DNA from: Rhodosorus marinus
Taxonomy: Eukaryota > Rhodophyta > Stylonematophyceae > Stylonematales > Stylonemataceae
Assembly: GCA_029953675.1 (NCBI GenBank)
Contig: JAMWBK010000012.1
Span: 806,001-870,000 of the forward strand
Length of the DNA: 64,000 bases
Reading direction: 5' to 3'
How positions within the stretch are numbered: the stretch's first letter is position 1; each line of letters opens with the position of its first letter. A program made the translations under genes and the position numbers. The notes below the pieces were generated by a model, which saw only the letters and a list, made by a program, of their open reading frames with translations, was not told where the DNA came from and made no database searches. Positions 51,101 to 61,731 of the stretch are shown one piece after another.

Positions 51101-51180
51101 ACCGAAAACAACCTCGCCGAAGTAGAAGAGCCACCAACGGCCTCCTTCAGATCCTCCGACAGCTCTTTTACAGCCTCCAT
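48128..51180 (-). CDS. MAD1: Spindle assembly checkpoint protein MAD1
   Basis: MAD1 anchors MAD2 at unattached kinetochores and nuclear pores to produce the mitotic checkpoint signal. Ten exons (51180-50680, 50318-50160, 50046-49795, 49737-49564, 49491-49087, 49007-48959, 48888-48698, 48626-48487, 48413-48349, 48273-48128) total 694 codons, near the usual 700. Most of the protein is heptad-rich coiled coil, with ERERAALRSIVDAYEEDM. The conserved block before the C-terminus has SKILHLKDNPS, the segment typical of the MAD2-binding region. The C-terminal RWD-like domain is clear: REVARMKIEEFRLACYNLFGYKM, SSMYADREEDVLCF, GMELLETPYCARL and WNSIPALLAHIT. The last exon holds copy 2 of the 63-bp repeat. 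The canonical RLK motif for BUB1 binding was not found in the piece RTREVARMK with certainty. Confidence 0.93.
48186..48248. repeat. 63-bp direct repeat, copy 2 (inside MAD1 last exon)
   Basis: Encodes on the reverse strand the conserved MAD1 segment CARLQEELDQFLRKWNSIPAL, so this copy is under protein constraint and is probably the original. Copy 1 lies 168 bases away in the same orientation. Confidence 0.95.
50379..50570. repeat. AT-rich tandem duplication inside MAD1 intron 1
   Basis: CATAATTATGAAATAATA occurs at 50379 and 50473, each followed by related TCTTAAATCAA...ATCCTTGT(T/C)CAG. Unit about 94 bases. It makes intron 1 the longest of this gene (about 360 bases). Confidence 0.75.
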
Positions 51181-52627
51181 AATAACAGGATCTCAGCAAG
51201 AAAACCTCCAGAAATCAACTCCAACTACGGAGAAAAAAAAAAAAACAGCTCCGTCAACGTGACTAGGCCCCTTTGAAAAAAGACCCAGCCAGACCTCACC
51301 AAGCTTTTCCTTCTTAAGAACACAACCAAAACAGAAAAGTCAACGAGGACTTTAGTCATACCTCGAAAAGGTTGAGAGGACTTCATAAGCATCTCCCCTG
51401 CTCTTCAAAGACTTGCCCGACCAGAGATCTGCTTCAAAGCGCTTCCTCTTAAAGCGCTGCGATGAGGAAAGCCATTTCACCATGTCACACATAACAGCTG
51501 TCTCGTTCCATCGGTGTAAGACTGGTTTGAAGTCTCAGATGAGGACGAAACGTGATTTGCTCAATCGGTTGCTAACCATTAGGAGCTTCCGAAACAACAT
51601 TCGTCCTCTTTAACGCTGACGAGGGGGCGTCGTGGTCACGTCACTCGTGGGACGTTTCCCAATGCGAGCATCGAGGTATTCTAATGATATCACCAGATGT
51701 CTCGGCAGCGGAAAAGCTTGCTTGGTTGATTAGTTGGTAGAGTTCTCCGAACGCTGCCTGTAAATCTACGGCTTCGACTTGAGTCCATCTTCGAGCCGGT
51801 CAGACTTTTTCTGCTGGCGAGAGCTTGAAGCTGGTCCATGATGGGTTTCTTATTCCATCCGCGTACTTCGTGAATAGTCTGAAGCTCTGATAAGGCCAAT
51901 AGGGAGCCTTCGATGCGATCCATCAATTAACGGCCGCTCAGAGCTTCTTCAGGAAGTTGCCTGTGATATCTGATGTAGTCTGTTGAAGGTTGTCTAATCT
52001 GAATACTAAGAAGATCAGCAAGTATTGACACGATCGGGTGAGGAGACCCGTGAATGTGCATATTCCGACTCTTCGACGTTGGTCGTTGGCGTGGAAGTCG
52101 TTCCACTGAGAGACGGTTCAACAGGCTGTTGAGGTTTCAGCCTTGATGAACACGGACATCGTCATTTGTTCGTGGGCACCCACTTGGTTTCAAGTCAAGA
52201 GTTCTGTTGTCTTCTGGCGTGATGGTTTCGAGGTCGATCTAACCACACATTTGCCAGGTCGCAAATACACCCCGTGTATGTAGGAATAGACTCATGGCCG
52301 CTATTGTTTATTTTGTCGCAAACAAAGAGCTCTTTTCTCGTTCTCGATCGACTTGACTAAGCAGCTGGTCGGCAGAGCGCAGTATTAAATATATCAATGT
52401 ACAGGTCTAGAAGTCCGCCCTCGGTTGTTCAACTGCAGGTTCGAATGGAAGACTTGGCGGAAGACAGCATAACTCTGGTGAGAAATGCTAGTGCGCAGTG
52501 CTCAAAAGCTTTTGGGGCCGTATCCGAGCATGTCAAGCAAAGCACCCTAGTGAAAAAATAAGAAATCTCTCAAGGACACGTGCCCGCGCTGGGGTGATTA
52601 TATAGAAGATTCGACTAGTTAAAGACG
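51181..52627. other. Spacer
   Basis: An A-run at about 51230-51245, then mixed sequence without supported genes; ORFs are under 80 codons and featureless. Presumed MAD1 promoter and zinc-finger gene 3' region. Confidence 0.5.
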
Positions 52628-53692
52628 TCACTTGACGTTCTCGTGCACGTCCTTCACATGACGATTGTAACTGCTCTTCCAAGTGAAAGACTTTGAACAA
52701 ACTTCGCAGTTGAAATGATTTCCTCCCCCGTGCACTGCCCGCATGTGCTCGCTGAGATGTCCCTTCTGTTTGAACGACTTGTTGCATTGACGACACTTGA
52801 ATGATCGTTGATTCAGGTGTGTGCCCTCAACATGTCTCCGGAGATGGTAGGATGAGTGAAATTTCGCGCTGCACAGGTGACAGATGTGAACCGGCGCAGA
52901 TTTCGCGTAGCTCAGTTCTTCACTGCTCGACTGCACATCGGAACCAATAGCATCCACGGCCTCATTCAACAAGTTCCTTCTCGGCATGGGCAGAACGTCA
53001 GTACAAACCTTTTGCATATAGTCATGGGTTCTTTCGTAGCCATCCATCCGCAAACACATTCGTATTCTTATGACGTAGTCTCCCATCGCTCGAATTCCCC
53101 ATCCGTTGCAGCTTGCGTTTACGTAGTAATCGTTGATGCCCTTCCACGGATCGCTAAATCTGGTGAGCCGCATGCTTTCGAACTGCCTCATCGACTCGGT
53201 ACACTCACAAATATCACCCCTAACCGCACAAAACGGACAATCCCTTTCCCACCTGGAAAACACTGGTGTGTGAACAGTGCTGTCCTCCTCCACAGTATAC
53301 TCAATCGACCTCACGTCCAGCGTGTTGTAAATTGCGAACATTATTTTCTTCTGCCGTCGATTGTAGTCCACAGTGCAGAGATTGTTTTTTCCAATGTAGA
53401 GGAGAGCAACCTTCCGGTCGAAAAGCCACTTTCCGTCGTGCTTCTCTAGCTGGAAACACAAGCAGTAGTCTGGATGCCTAACGGCCAGATTCGAACCCAT
53501 AACGCCTCCCTCAGCGCTCTCAAATCCCCACGCAGGCCCCGGCATCTTCACCACCTGGTGCAAGAACATCGACTCGGACTTCAAAGCATCAACTCCTATC
53601 TGCATTTCCTCGCTGTCAAAAATCCAGCTCCGGACCTGTTCAACATCGAGGATCGATTCGACCCACTCGGGGAACACTTCAAAGCTTTTCAT
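52628..53692 (-). CDS. C2H2 zinc-finger protein (three fingers) with novel N-terminal region
   Basis: A single-exon gene of 354 residues. The C-terminal 90 residues have three consecutive C2H2 fingers: CHLCSAKF...HLRRHVEGTH, CRQCNKSF...HLSEHMRAVH and CEVCSKSF...SYNRHVKDVH, the last two joined by linkers longer than the usual TGEKP. The family points to sequence-specific DNA binding. The first 250 residues are well structured by composition but match no domain I know: LAVRHPDYCLCFQLEKHDGKW, FDRKVALLYIGKNN, a Cys cluster CPFCAVRGDICEC (possible extra zinc site) and IRIRMCLRMDGYERTHDYM. No nuclear localisation signal stands out besides the fingers. Start at the first ATG (53692). Confidence 0.88.
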   Translation of the reverse strand: MKSFEVFPEWVESILDVEQVRSWIFDSEEMQIGVDALKSESMFLHQVVKMPGPAWGFESAEGGVMGSNLAVRHPDYCLCFQLEKHDGKWLFDRKVALLYIGKNNLCTVDYNRRQKKIMFAIYNTLDVRSIEYTVEEDSTVHTPVFSRWERDCPFCAVRGDICECTESMRQFESMRLTRFSDPWKGINDYYVNASCNGWGIRAMGDYVIRIRMCLRMDGYERTHDYMQKVCTDVLPMPRRNLLNEAVDAIGSDVQSSSEELSYAKSAPVHICHLCSAKFHSSYHLRRHVEGTHLNQRSFKCRQCNKSFKQKGHLSEHMRAVHGGGNHFNCEVCSKSFTWKSSYNRHVKDVHENVK

Positions 53693-55500
53693 TCCGCCAC
53701 AAACAGGTTATTTCATCTCTCAAAACCTGCCCGCCCCCCTTTTTCACCTTCCGCACGAGAAAAAGACGGAAAAAACTTCAACTCGTCCTAAGCCTATCCC
53801 CACAAGCTTTTGGGAAACTATTAAAGCGAGACAGTCCTTCCGCCTTCCGCAGCCAAAGTCGACTTCCACACCACCAAAACACAGAAAATTTTAACCCACT
53901 CTACTCCACAACCCGTTCGTTTTCCCAAATGAACAAAAACAAAACCTCAAAATTTCTCCACCCCAGAGTCTCAGTTCAACACCACCTCTCTCAAACAACT
54001 TCAGCTCTGTTCAACTTTTTCAACCTACCCTCAAAAGAGCTTTTTCCCCAACTTGGCCCCTTAAAAAGGTCTACCTTACTCTCCTCCTTTCAAGGCGAAG
54101 TTAGTCAACCCTCCTCCTTATTCTCCTCTCCTCTCCTCCTCCCCGCCCAAAAGAGAAAGGAAACAAACCTTCAAATTCACCTCCGAAGTCAAACCAAAAC
54201 AAAAGAAAACTTTAGTCCCTCTCAACCACATTCCGCTCCTCCTCCTGCCCTACCCCTTCTCCCTCAGCACCCGCTCCATATATGTGTACTCTGAAACCGA
54301 TCTTCTATTGCTAGATAGCCCTTCCCATTTTCTAAAAACATGAAAACTTTTGCCTGGACAAGCCGGGATTTATTTTTGGGCGAATGTTCTCCGACTTGCT
54401 CTGCCCAGGCTTGCTGGATACCACGCGCAGTAATGTTACCCCGCAGCCTTCTCAACTGCTCCCTAAATACCCCCTAAATAAGGATGTCATAAAATGTCCG
54501 ATATACTAAAAGTCTGTCTTAATAGAAGATGAGTAATAGCAAAAAAAATATTGGACAAAAAAGCTTTCAGCAAACCTGCTGAAAATTTATCATGGTTTTC
54601 AAATATTTTCCCCATTTTTTCTTTTTTTTTGTTTATTCAGCGTACAGCGTAGGCTGGACATTTTATGACGAAGATAGTCTAAAGAATCCATTTTATGGAA
54701 GTGGATTCATCGGATTTAGTATGAAGCACTTTTTTTTTTCCCCCCCCTCTTCACTTATCCTCAAAAATCGTATCGATTGACACTGAGGTGGGTAGAATAG
54801 AGAAGGGAGAACGCAAAAATTATTATTCTTACACGTACCCCCTGTGTACTAGAATAGATTCGAATTAAAATACTATTTGGGAAGTATATTTTTACTTGGG
54901 CAACCCTCACCCCCCCTCTTCGAACGATAGATATATCTGGGACGGGTAGATATTGTCTCCCCCTTTGGTAAATTCGACTCCAGTCGAGCAGAAACCCTAA
55001 AGAGCACCTAAAACCCATGGGGTTTCAATATAAGTTGGTGCCCCTCCATAGCTCGATGGAATTAATATGAAAATGCGGACGAGGGTTCCACGGAGGTTAA
55101 ATTTTATAATTAAAATGAAACTTTGAGGTGTACGAATATGTGCCAGTCTAAATTTTAAGTTGCCGCCCTATATTAAGTAGCTTTCACCATCGCTTACACG
55201 ACTGGGTAGTTGAGTTCCACGTACTCAAATATGATACGAAACAGATAATAATTGGATAATGATGTAGCACTGATCCAATCATAAAGGGATTAGTATCTGA
55301 TGCGGAACAACTCTTTGGGACACGCGGCTTGTCCCGTTGATTGTCCCATTTCACCCCGTCGAAAGCTCAGGGATCAAGACGGGCACCGAGCTCCTGTTGT
55401 CAATGTTTGAGCGTTGCCTACGCAGGCGATGGAGATAAGAAATGGTTTAATGGATAGTCTCTAGGGAGCGGATCGATGAAAAAGTTCTGCCGCGCGCCCT
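53693..55500. other. Spacer
   Basis: C/T- and A-rich from 53700 to 54280 (presumed promoter of the zinc-finger gene), then AT-rich with T-runs (54590-54760). No gene or RNA seen. Confidence 0.5.
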
Positions 55501-55531
55501 GTCCCGCGCTGCTAGTCACCCTTGGCTCTGG

Positions 55532-55900
55532 ATGGAGCTCGCTTTCCCTGTTAGTTCTGTCTGTAGTTTTGTTGTTGAGACTTCTTTAGTTGTCTGTGCT
55601 ATGTGCAACTGCAGACTGAAAGTCCGGGACTTCGATTTGCGCGCCCTGTGCTGCCAAAAGTGTATTCTGCAAGTCTCGTTCGATGTCACCGCTTGGATAG
55701 ATGCGGGGTGGCAAGGACAGGCCCCTCCTCGAGCAAGTCCCGGCGACAAGCGGAAGCTCTGGTTTCCAGAAGGGACCGGAAACTTGCCCTTGTGGATGAA
55801 TTTCGACCGGCCCCCACGACGGTCACGGGGAGGGGGGCCAACCAGAAAAATGACGTGTTGGCTTGTGGCCTCGCCTAGATTACTACTGAGCCACCTCTAG
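55532..55900 (+). CDS. Hypothetical ORF, doubtful
   Basis: A 122-codon ATG ORF between the spacer and the 3' end of TBCB. It has a hydrophobic start and several Cys (CAMCNC, CCQKC) but no recognised domain; a second frame over the same bases is also open. Could be chance in GC-rich sequence. Confidence 0.2.
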   Translation: MELAFPVSSVCSFVVETSLVVCAMCNCRLKVRDFDLRALCCQKCILQVSFDVTAWIDAGWQGQAPPRASPGDKRKLWFPEGTGNLPLWMNFDRPPRRSRGGGPTRKMTCWLVASPRLLLSHL

Positions 55901-55991
55901 GAGGACCTGGGCCAAGGGGAGCCACACTTGCGGAAGAGCACCAGTAGTCTTTACAGTTTATTGACACAGCAGTCTCGGTTCGGAAACGGGT

Positions 55992-57314
55992 TTATAGTTC
56001 GTCGTCAGAGAGTCCGAGCCCATCATCGAGTGGTGGGAAGTCTCCCGCAATTACCTTCTCGGGCTTGACGAATTCTCCGCAGTTCCTACCACAGGTGAAA
56101 AACCTTTTGCCTTTGGCCCTGATCGTTTTGAAACAGACGCGGATGTGTTAGAACTCGGATTATTCCCGAAAACTGTCAGAAACCTCCATTGCTAGCCAGA
56201 GCTTGAGCATTGCTGGTGCGCATTTCCGGACCATGTGCACCACTTTGGACATCGGCGTAGAATACACCCTACTCACGCACGTTCAGGGGCTCTTGGTCCG
56301 GAATTCGCTCGGAGCTTGTACCACAAGCGCAGCTGAAAGCAAGATTTTGGATTGGGTTTCAGGGCTTACTCTCCGTCGTTCCTCCCGACTGGCTCATCGT
56401 ACTCTATACCCACCCAGTATCCCGCTGGGAACTCGTCTGCGACCCCAGCGAACCGGATGGTTCCTCTTCGTTGTCCTGGGCTTACCTCACAGCGGTTCCC
56501 GACCTGAGGAAGCAAGTCAACGGTTAAACGAATGGGCTCTGCGCTTGTCGGCCGGCCTTCCGCTGGGGCTGGCTTACCTTCAAGTTTCTACCGAGTTCCT
56601 CCCCATTGCTATTCTCCTTTCCACAGCAACTGCTGCTATCGCTTTGTTTCGCTGCTTGGGTTTTTTTGTACGCTCGAAGGGTGTCTTTCCAGAGAAACGA
56701 AATAGTGGAATGCCTAGTGTCAGTACAGTTCAGTGGCGCAACTTGCGATGGCGGATACTATCGCTTGCATGATTTTCGAGACCCCAGCGACTTGAAAACC
56801 TGTACCTTTCCTAGAGTCGTACGCCTCATCAGTCATTTCGTACTTTTTCACCAGGGAGAGGTCTTCTAGCCATCCATTCCGGCTATTTGAAGTGGGGTCC
56901 AGGTCTATGACGTGGAGCGTATAGCCGTCCATTGGGCGGTAAGTCCTCAGAGGTGCCTGAGGGTTGCTTAGTTCCGCCAACGTAGCCCCTCGTTGGTCAG
57001 TGAGAACGAGCCGCATGTGCGATGCCGAAGTCCCGGTCGAAGAATAGATCTTATCCTTGATCCGATCAACAATCATATCCAAGTCAAAGCGCATATCAAG
57101 GAACTGGGCTTTTAGATTCGAATGCGATATGGTAAGCAGAACGGTACTCGACGACCTCCTTTGCGCGCTACTGGGTCCGAGCACATACGATCGCAGCTCG
57201 GTCTGCAAAGAAAATCAGGCGAATTTTAGTGGACAGAAAAGCTTTGAACCTCTTCACCATGAACATGGTATCGCCTACCATCGTGACTGGCGGCACGTAA
57301 TCTCCGGACGCCAT
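55992..57314 (-). CDS. TBCB: Tubulin-folding cofactor B
   Basis: TBCB takes alpha-tubulin from the CCT chaperonin and passes it to cofactor E. Five exons (57314-57279, 57202-56806, 56713-56592, 56503-56370, 56118-55992) sum to 272 codons (human TBCB has 244 residues). The N-terminal ubiquitin-like domain reads [20 protein letters not shown]... [16 protein letters not shown]... [10 protein letters not shown], followed by the family signature [19 protein letters not shown] helical linker leads to the CAP-Gly domain: [58 protein letters not shown]. The C-terminus [17 protein letters not shown] ends in an acidic tail with the usual hydrophobic last residue. The 189-codon forward ORF over these exons is an overlap artefact. 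Confidence 0.94.
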
Positions 57315-59294
57315 CCTTAAAAACAAACAAAAACCAGGTGATGCTTCGCTCTCTTCTTCCAGTCCTCGTCCTCACAAAACCAGACCTCAAGTCCCCCAAA
57401 AGGCAGTTCTCTCCCCGCTGCCCAACCCCCCAGCATGCCAGCACAATTCTCTCACAAACCCCATCAGGTGCATTCCCCATCCAACTTGGCGTTTTTTTCA
57501 AATATTTAAAAACAACGCGCACTGAATATAGTTATAAATTTTGGCGGCGAAAACTTTCGGGTTGTACAAACGTACCTAAAATTTACCTTTAGACATGATA
57601 AGGATACACATGTATATGATTTTCATATTTTTAGTGCTAGACCAATGCAAAGCTGAATGTTGCTTTCTTTATCAAATTAAAATATAACACGCGTCATCTA
57701 ATGAATGAATTTTTGTAAAGTTTATTCGAAGTCGGATGTAAAGCTTCACGGCAACGGACACCAGGCCACGAAGCGCTCATCGGAGGAGCAACGGCGCTGG
57801 AGTTCGGCTTTGGGTACAGGGTGCCCATGGATATTGAAGCTGCGTCCTGTTTGCACTAGGGGATGTTTGCCAGGAGTGGCTTTGCAAGTTTTTGTTATGA
57901 TTGGTGCCACAAGTACCGGTTGGATGGTGCTCACGGAGAACTGAAATTTTTTTGGGAGGGGATTTTGGCGGCAACTTCCAAGTAGGTGTACTCAGGTCCT
58001 AAACCGGTTCGTGGCTGTTCCTAACTACCTACCCATTTCTTAGCAGTTGTAAAAGCTGTGACCCATACACTGGTCTGGCTCAAAATTCCTTGGTGGCGAT
58101 GTTTTGCCCGATGCACCACGCGCCCTCATTAGCGCGAAACCCTGCCCTCCCATAAGGGGTTGCTTGATTTCTTCCAACAGGATCAATCGAGTCCCAAGAC
58201 CTTGGATGAATCCAAGCCACCCCGGTCTCTACTGAACTTCTTCGCGAGAAAATCATAAAAATACCTCTTCGCAGTTCGGATTCAGCAGTCATACAGCTTG
58301 CTGCCCAAACAGTGCAAACAATAGACCTTTCTTCATCCTCAACCGGCCACCGCAGGTACACCAAGAGAGAAGCCCTTTCCACGCAGCCAGCCACCTGAAA
58401 TGCAACTTGCTTAGATATTTCTTCGCCCCCTCCTAAGCACACGAACAAAAACACTCCTACTTTTCTGATGCAATGAATCGATCAAAACCCAACTTTTCTC
58501 ACTCGCTCAACATGAAATCCTTCCAAAACTTTCCATATTTCAAACTCCAAGTGATCCACCAACGATGCGATGGATTTCAGCCGTTCAAAATTTCCCGATC
58601 AACTATTGGTTAAAACTATACACGTCCATCCATACTATTCGACAATTCGCTCGCTAATTAATCCTTTTATTATAATTTAAGTTCGTCAAACAAGTGAATA
58701 AGAGGTTTTATTGGATAAAATAGTCCTTAATCTACTCTAAAACGCCTCTAGCCTTTCTAGAAGAATCATTCCCAGAAGAGGGGGGAGGTATCATTCGCCA
58801 CGATTCGGGTACCATTGTTTGGCCAAGGAAAAATATTTAAAATAGGGTTTTTGGACAGGGTGAGGCGGGTAAGCGTTTAGAGACGAATACTCAACGGTTT
58901 TTGATGGTATATTGAATAAAATTTGGATGGTTGATATTGGGAACTTTTGCGCTTCCTAATAAAAGAGAGGCGGGAGGGGGTTTGTGGGGATGGGAAGGGG
59001 GAATGAAGATGGGTTAAGAGAAGGCTAAGAAGGGTGGATAAGGACGAGAATTAAGTACCTGCTTACTGATTCGAAGAACAGGGGTGTTTGGGGGCTACCT
59101 GGTGTGGTTTTGTGGTGGGAGAGCGGTTTTTGAGGCGGGGTTGTCTGAAGGTTGCGGGGGTTGGTGGGCGCTGGGGCCGAGCAGAGTGGAGATGAGTGGG
59201 ATGTAGGTTATGGTGCTGGCTTTTTGTTCTTTTTAGGGAGGGTGGGAGTAGTTCTCTGGTTGGTTTACGGGGTGGAGGAGGGCGGTCTGAGGAG
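57315..59294. other. Spacer between divergent TBCB and DUF2183 genes
   Basis: About 2 kb. AT-rich at 57500-57710 and 58600-58960. A reverse ORF of 124 codons (58454-58080) has fair composition but no domain. The last 300 bases are G-rich, as before other forward genes here. No RNA gene seen. Confidence 0.45.
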
Positions 59295-60706
59295 ATGCTT
59301 GGAGATCAAACCGTGTTGGGCTTTTTGAGCTCGGTGTTCACTACCTCACCGGCATTCCGAGAGGCACGTTGCAGGGTATGGAGAGGTACGAACTTTAGGT
59401 CTACAGCACTCGACAGCGGGTTTGTTTTGAACTCTTTCAACTTCACGAAAGCAAGCGGCTAATTCGTTTGTTCGGTTTGCTTCCGACGAAACAGGATGTA
59501 CCTATAGCAGGAGGGACAGATTGAGACCTTTGGTGAAAACGCTTGATTCCGGAGGTGGGAACAGGAACAATGATACCTACATGGATGTGGACCTGTTCCT
59601 CTCGAGGGAGGAGGTAACGGGGATCGAAAAGGAGAAGAAGGTCGCTGAGGAGGATAAGCAGGGGATTGAAAGTTTTAAGGAGCCACCAGCTCCTTCGAAA
59701 CCCGAGAGAATACAGGTCATCACCGACATTGACGATACAGTGAGCAACATAGCCGTACCACTATTGGACTTTAGTTTCGGTAGCGTTATGCTCTCTGTTC
59801 GTGCAAGGTGAGATCTGACATTCATCGTTTTGCTCGTATCAGGTGAAATCAAGCGGCGGACTTCGAGTAGCTGGGCAGTACCTCGGCGGGATAGATTCAC
59901 AATACAAGCGCGGAGATTGCTATCCGGGTGTGTTCCAGTTTGCGCTGGAGATGGCGACGAGCGGACTACCTGAAGACGTGGAACCCTTGCCTATGGCAGT
60001 CCTGACGGCGAGAGCTCGAGAACTCAAGTTTGCGCTTGCGTTGGAGGAGCACCATCCCATCTGCAGAAAGTATCGATACTGCGGGATGGAAAGGGGCTTT
60101 GATGATTGGGGAATTGGACCAGTGCTGTACGGCAGTGTGAAGGAGTGGGTCTTCCAGTCTAAGAAAGGCGTTCGAAAATTCCGCAACTTTCAGCTCTTGC
60201 ACAACTATAATGCGAGCAATTGCGGTGTTGGTATGGGTTGCCAGACGAAGTACATATACGTCGGAGACACTGGGGAATTGGACTTGCACGCAGGCAAATT
60301 GATGCTGCAGAAATACCCATCGGAGATGAAAGCAGTATTTTTGCACGTAGTCTACAACGAGCGGGACGACCCAGCTCTCAAAAACTACGAGGACACCCAC
60401 GTGAAGAACGTGCCTGTCCTGTTCTTCAGAACCTACGTCGGCGCTGCTCGAAAGGCGGTGGAACACGGCATTATTTCTGAAGCGGCAATGAGAAGGTGCG
60501 ACCTACTGTACCGGCGGGATGAGATTCTCGTTCCGTTCGATGCTGATTTTTTTATGTGTCTCCTTTTGTTTCGCAGAGTTGCTGCTAAAGCGCTTAAGGA
60601 TCTTCTGCGGATTGAGCCGGACCACAGCTCATCGAAATGGGTAGATCTCAGGAAGGACATCAAGGACTCCGATCTGGTACCTCGAAGACACTGGCTCTGG
60701 AAATAA
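59295..60706 (+). CDS. HAD-fold phosphatase-like protein (APP1/DUF2183 type), probably plastid
   Basis: Exons 59295-59385, 59495-59739 and 59843-60706 total 400 codons. A leader (MLGDQTVLGFLSSVF...CRVWRGCTYSRRDR) looks like an organelle transit peptide. The HAD motif I is ITDIDDTVKSSGG, with both Asp of DxD, completed across an intron (59739/59843). It is followed by GGIDSQYKRGDCYPGVFQFALE, motif II-like MAVLTARARE, and motif III/IV YIYVGDTGELDLHAGKLM and MKAVFLHVV. This is the pattern of DUF2183/APP1-like proteins; yeast App1 is a Mg-dependent phosphatidate phosphatase. Substrate here is unknown. Near the end, a GTACCG donor and a perfect TTTCGCAG acceptor suggest one more intron of about 79 bases (near 60509-60577), giving CDLLVAAKALKDLL; the unspliced frame is also open. 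Confidence 0.75.
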
Positions 60707-60858
60707 GCTTGGACCCGAATTTCTGGTTGCTCGCCTGTACACATATTGCCATGACTACACCTGGTGTTTTTTTTGTCTAGACCTTATTCGAGGAGTAGTC
60801 GTCGGATCAGCGCCAATTATATTTATGGAGAAAGAGGAGGTCGGCGATACGGATCTCT

Positions 60859-60999
60859 ATGGGGGCTCTGCGCAGCAGGGAAGGTTTCCGCTGGGGAAGA
60901 AAACCCAAGGCTTTCGATCCCGAAAAGGTGGAACCTCCCTGGCTCACGTTGCTTCTTTTTGGTGCTTTCTTCTTCCCCCAGAACACCCGAGCCAACTGA
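60859..60999 (+). CDS. Candidate 46-residue membrane protein
   Basis: An ATG ORF of 47 codons 150 bases after the DUF2183 stop. It has a basic start (GFRWGRKPKAF), a DPEKVEPPW turn, a hydrophobic helix LTLLLFGAFFF and a short polar tail. This layout is common in small inner-membrane subunits of mitochondria or plastids. It has no recognised family. It may be a real short gene or part of the 3' UTR. Confidence 0.35.
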   Translation: MGALRSREGFRWGRKPKAFDPEKVEPPWLTLLLFGAFFFPQNTRAN

Positions 61000-61281
61000 A
61001 CAAGACTGGGCGGAAGAGGACAAATAAACAGTTGAGAATGAATAGTTTTTTTTACAACCGAAGTTTTGGACCTCTTTCGCGACCATGCCACACCCGTGTT
61101 TGAAGAATCGCTCAGGATCGCTAAAAGCCGGGTACAGGTGACACATCGATCGGATATATACATCTAAGCTCACGTTGGGCCCCTCCGGTGCCTATTGACT
61201 GTTCAGCTCTCAGCTCGGACTGCTACAAATCCGTTTTCCTGTTCCTGAATCGGGAACCGCTTACAACAGACCCTGCTGTAT

Positions 61282-61731
61282 TCACTTTCTGTGCCTGCGG
61301 ATCTGATCGTAGACCCCACGATTGTACCCGAGCCAGTAGGACGAGTTAACGAGGGCGTCAAGAGCGGTTGCTTCTTCATCCCCTTGAGCGAGCTGTGAGC
61401 GCACCTCGGGGGGAACCGCTGCGTTCGCATGAAAGCTAGAAAAATCGCCTTCCGGCATCTCTGGTGCCGGAGGTGCAGGGGGCACGGACTCATCATTCTC
61501 TTCCCTTTTCACCTCGCCGTCCTCCTCTCCTTCAACCTCTCTCTCTTCCGCTGCCCCGAGTTCCATCTCGCGTCTTCTCTTCTTCTGCCGTCTCCCGCCC
61601 TCCAACGATGTCCGTTTCCCCAACGATCGGTTGCCAGATCCCTTCTTGAAGCTCGAAATTGATCGCTCATAGGCATCAATCAGAGCCCGATCGTCCCACG
61701 CGTGCTCTTCTTCCTCCTCACCTGGTTCCAT
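61282..61731 (-). CDS. SMN1: SMN (survival of motor neuron) homologue without Tudor domain
   Basis: The SMN protein oligomerises and, with Gemin2, assembles Sm rings on spliceosomal snRNAs. The ORF from the first ATG (61731) encodes 149 residues in one exon. Residues 12-29 (WDDRALIDAYERSISSFK) match the Gemin2-binding helix of SMN, with the WDD(S/T)ALI.AY pattern. The C-terminal YG box (LDALVNSSYWLGYNRGVYDQI, about 124-145) has the periodic L, S/Y, GY..G.Y residues that drive oligomerisation. Between them are a Lys/Arg-rich patch, an acidic stretch and a short proline run (VPPAPPAP). The central Tudor domain of animal SMN is absent, as in fission yeast Smn1 (about 152 residues). An intron-rich genome needs this function. 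The longer reading frame upstream begins with TTG and lacks an ATG. Confidence 0.82.
   Translation of the reverse strand: MEPGEEEEEHAWDDRALIDAYERSISSFKKGSGNRSLGKRTSLEGGRRQKKRRREMELGAAEEREVEGEEDGEVKREENDESVPPAPPAPEMPEGDFSSFHANAAVPPEVRSQLAQGDEEATALDALVNSSYWLGYNRGVYDQIRRHRK

Noticed and set aside
56203-56772. 189-codon forward ORF
   Set aside because: It overlaps TBCB exons on the other strand; the reverse reading has clear CAP-Gly and UBL motifs.
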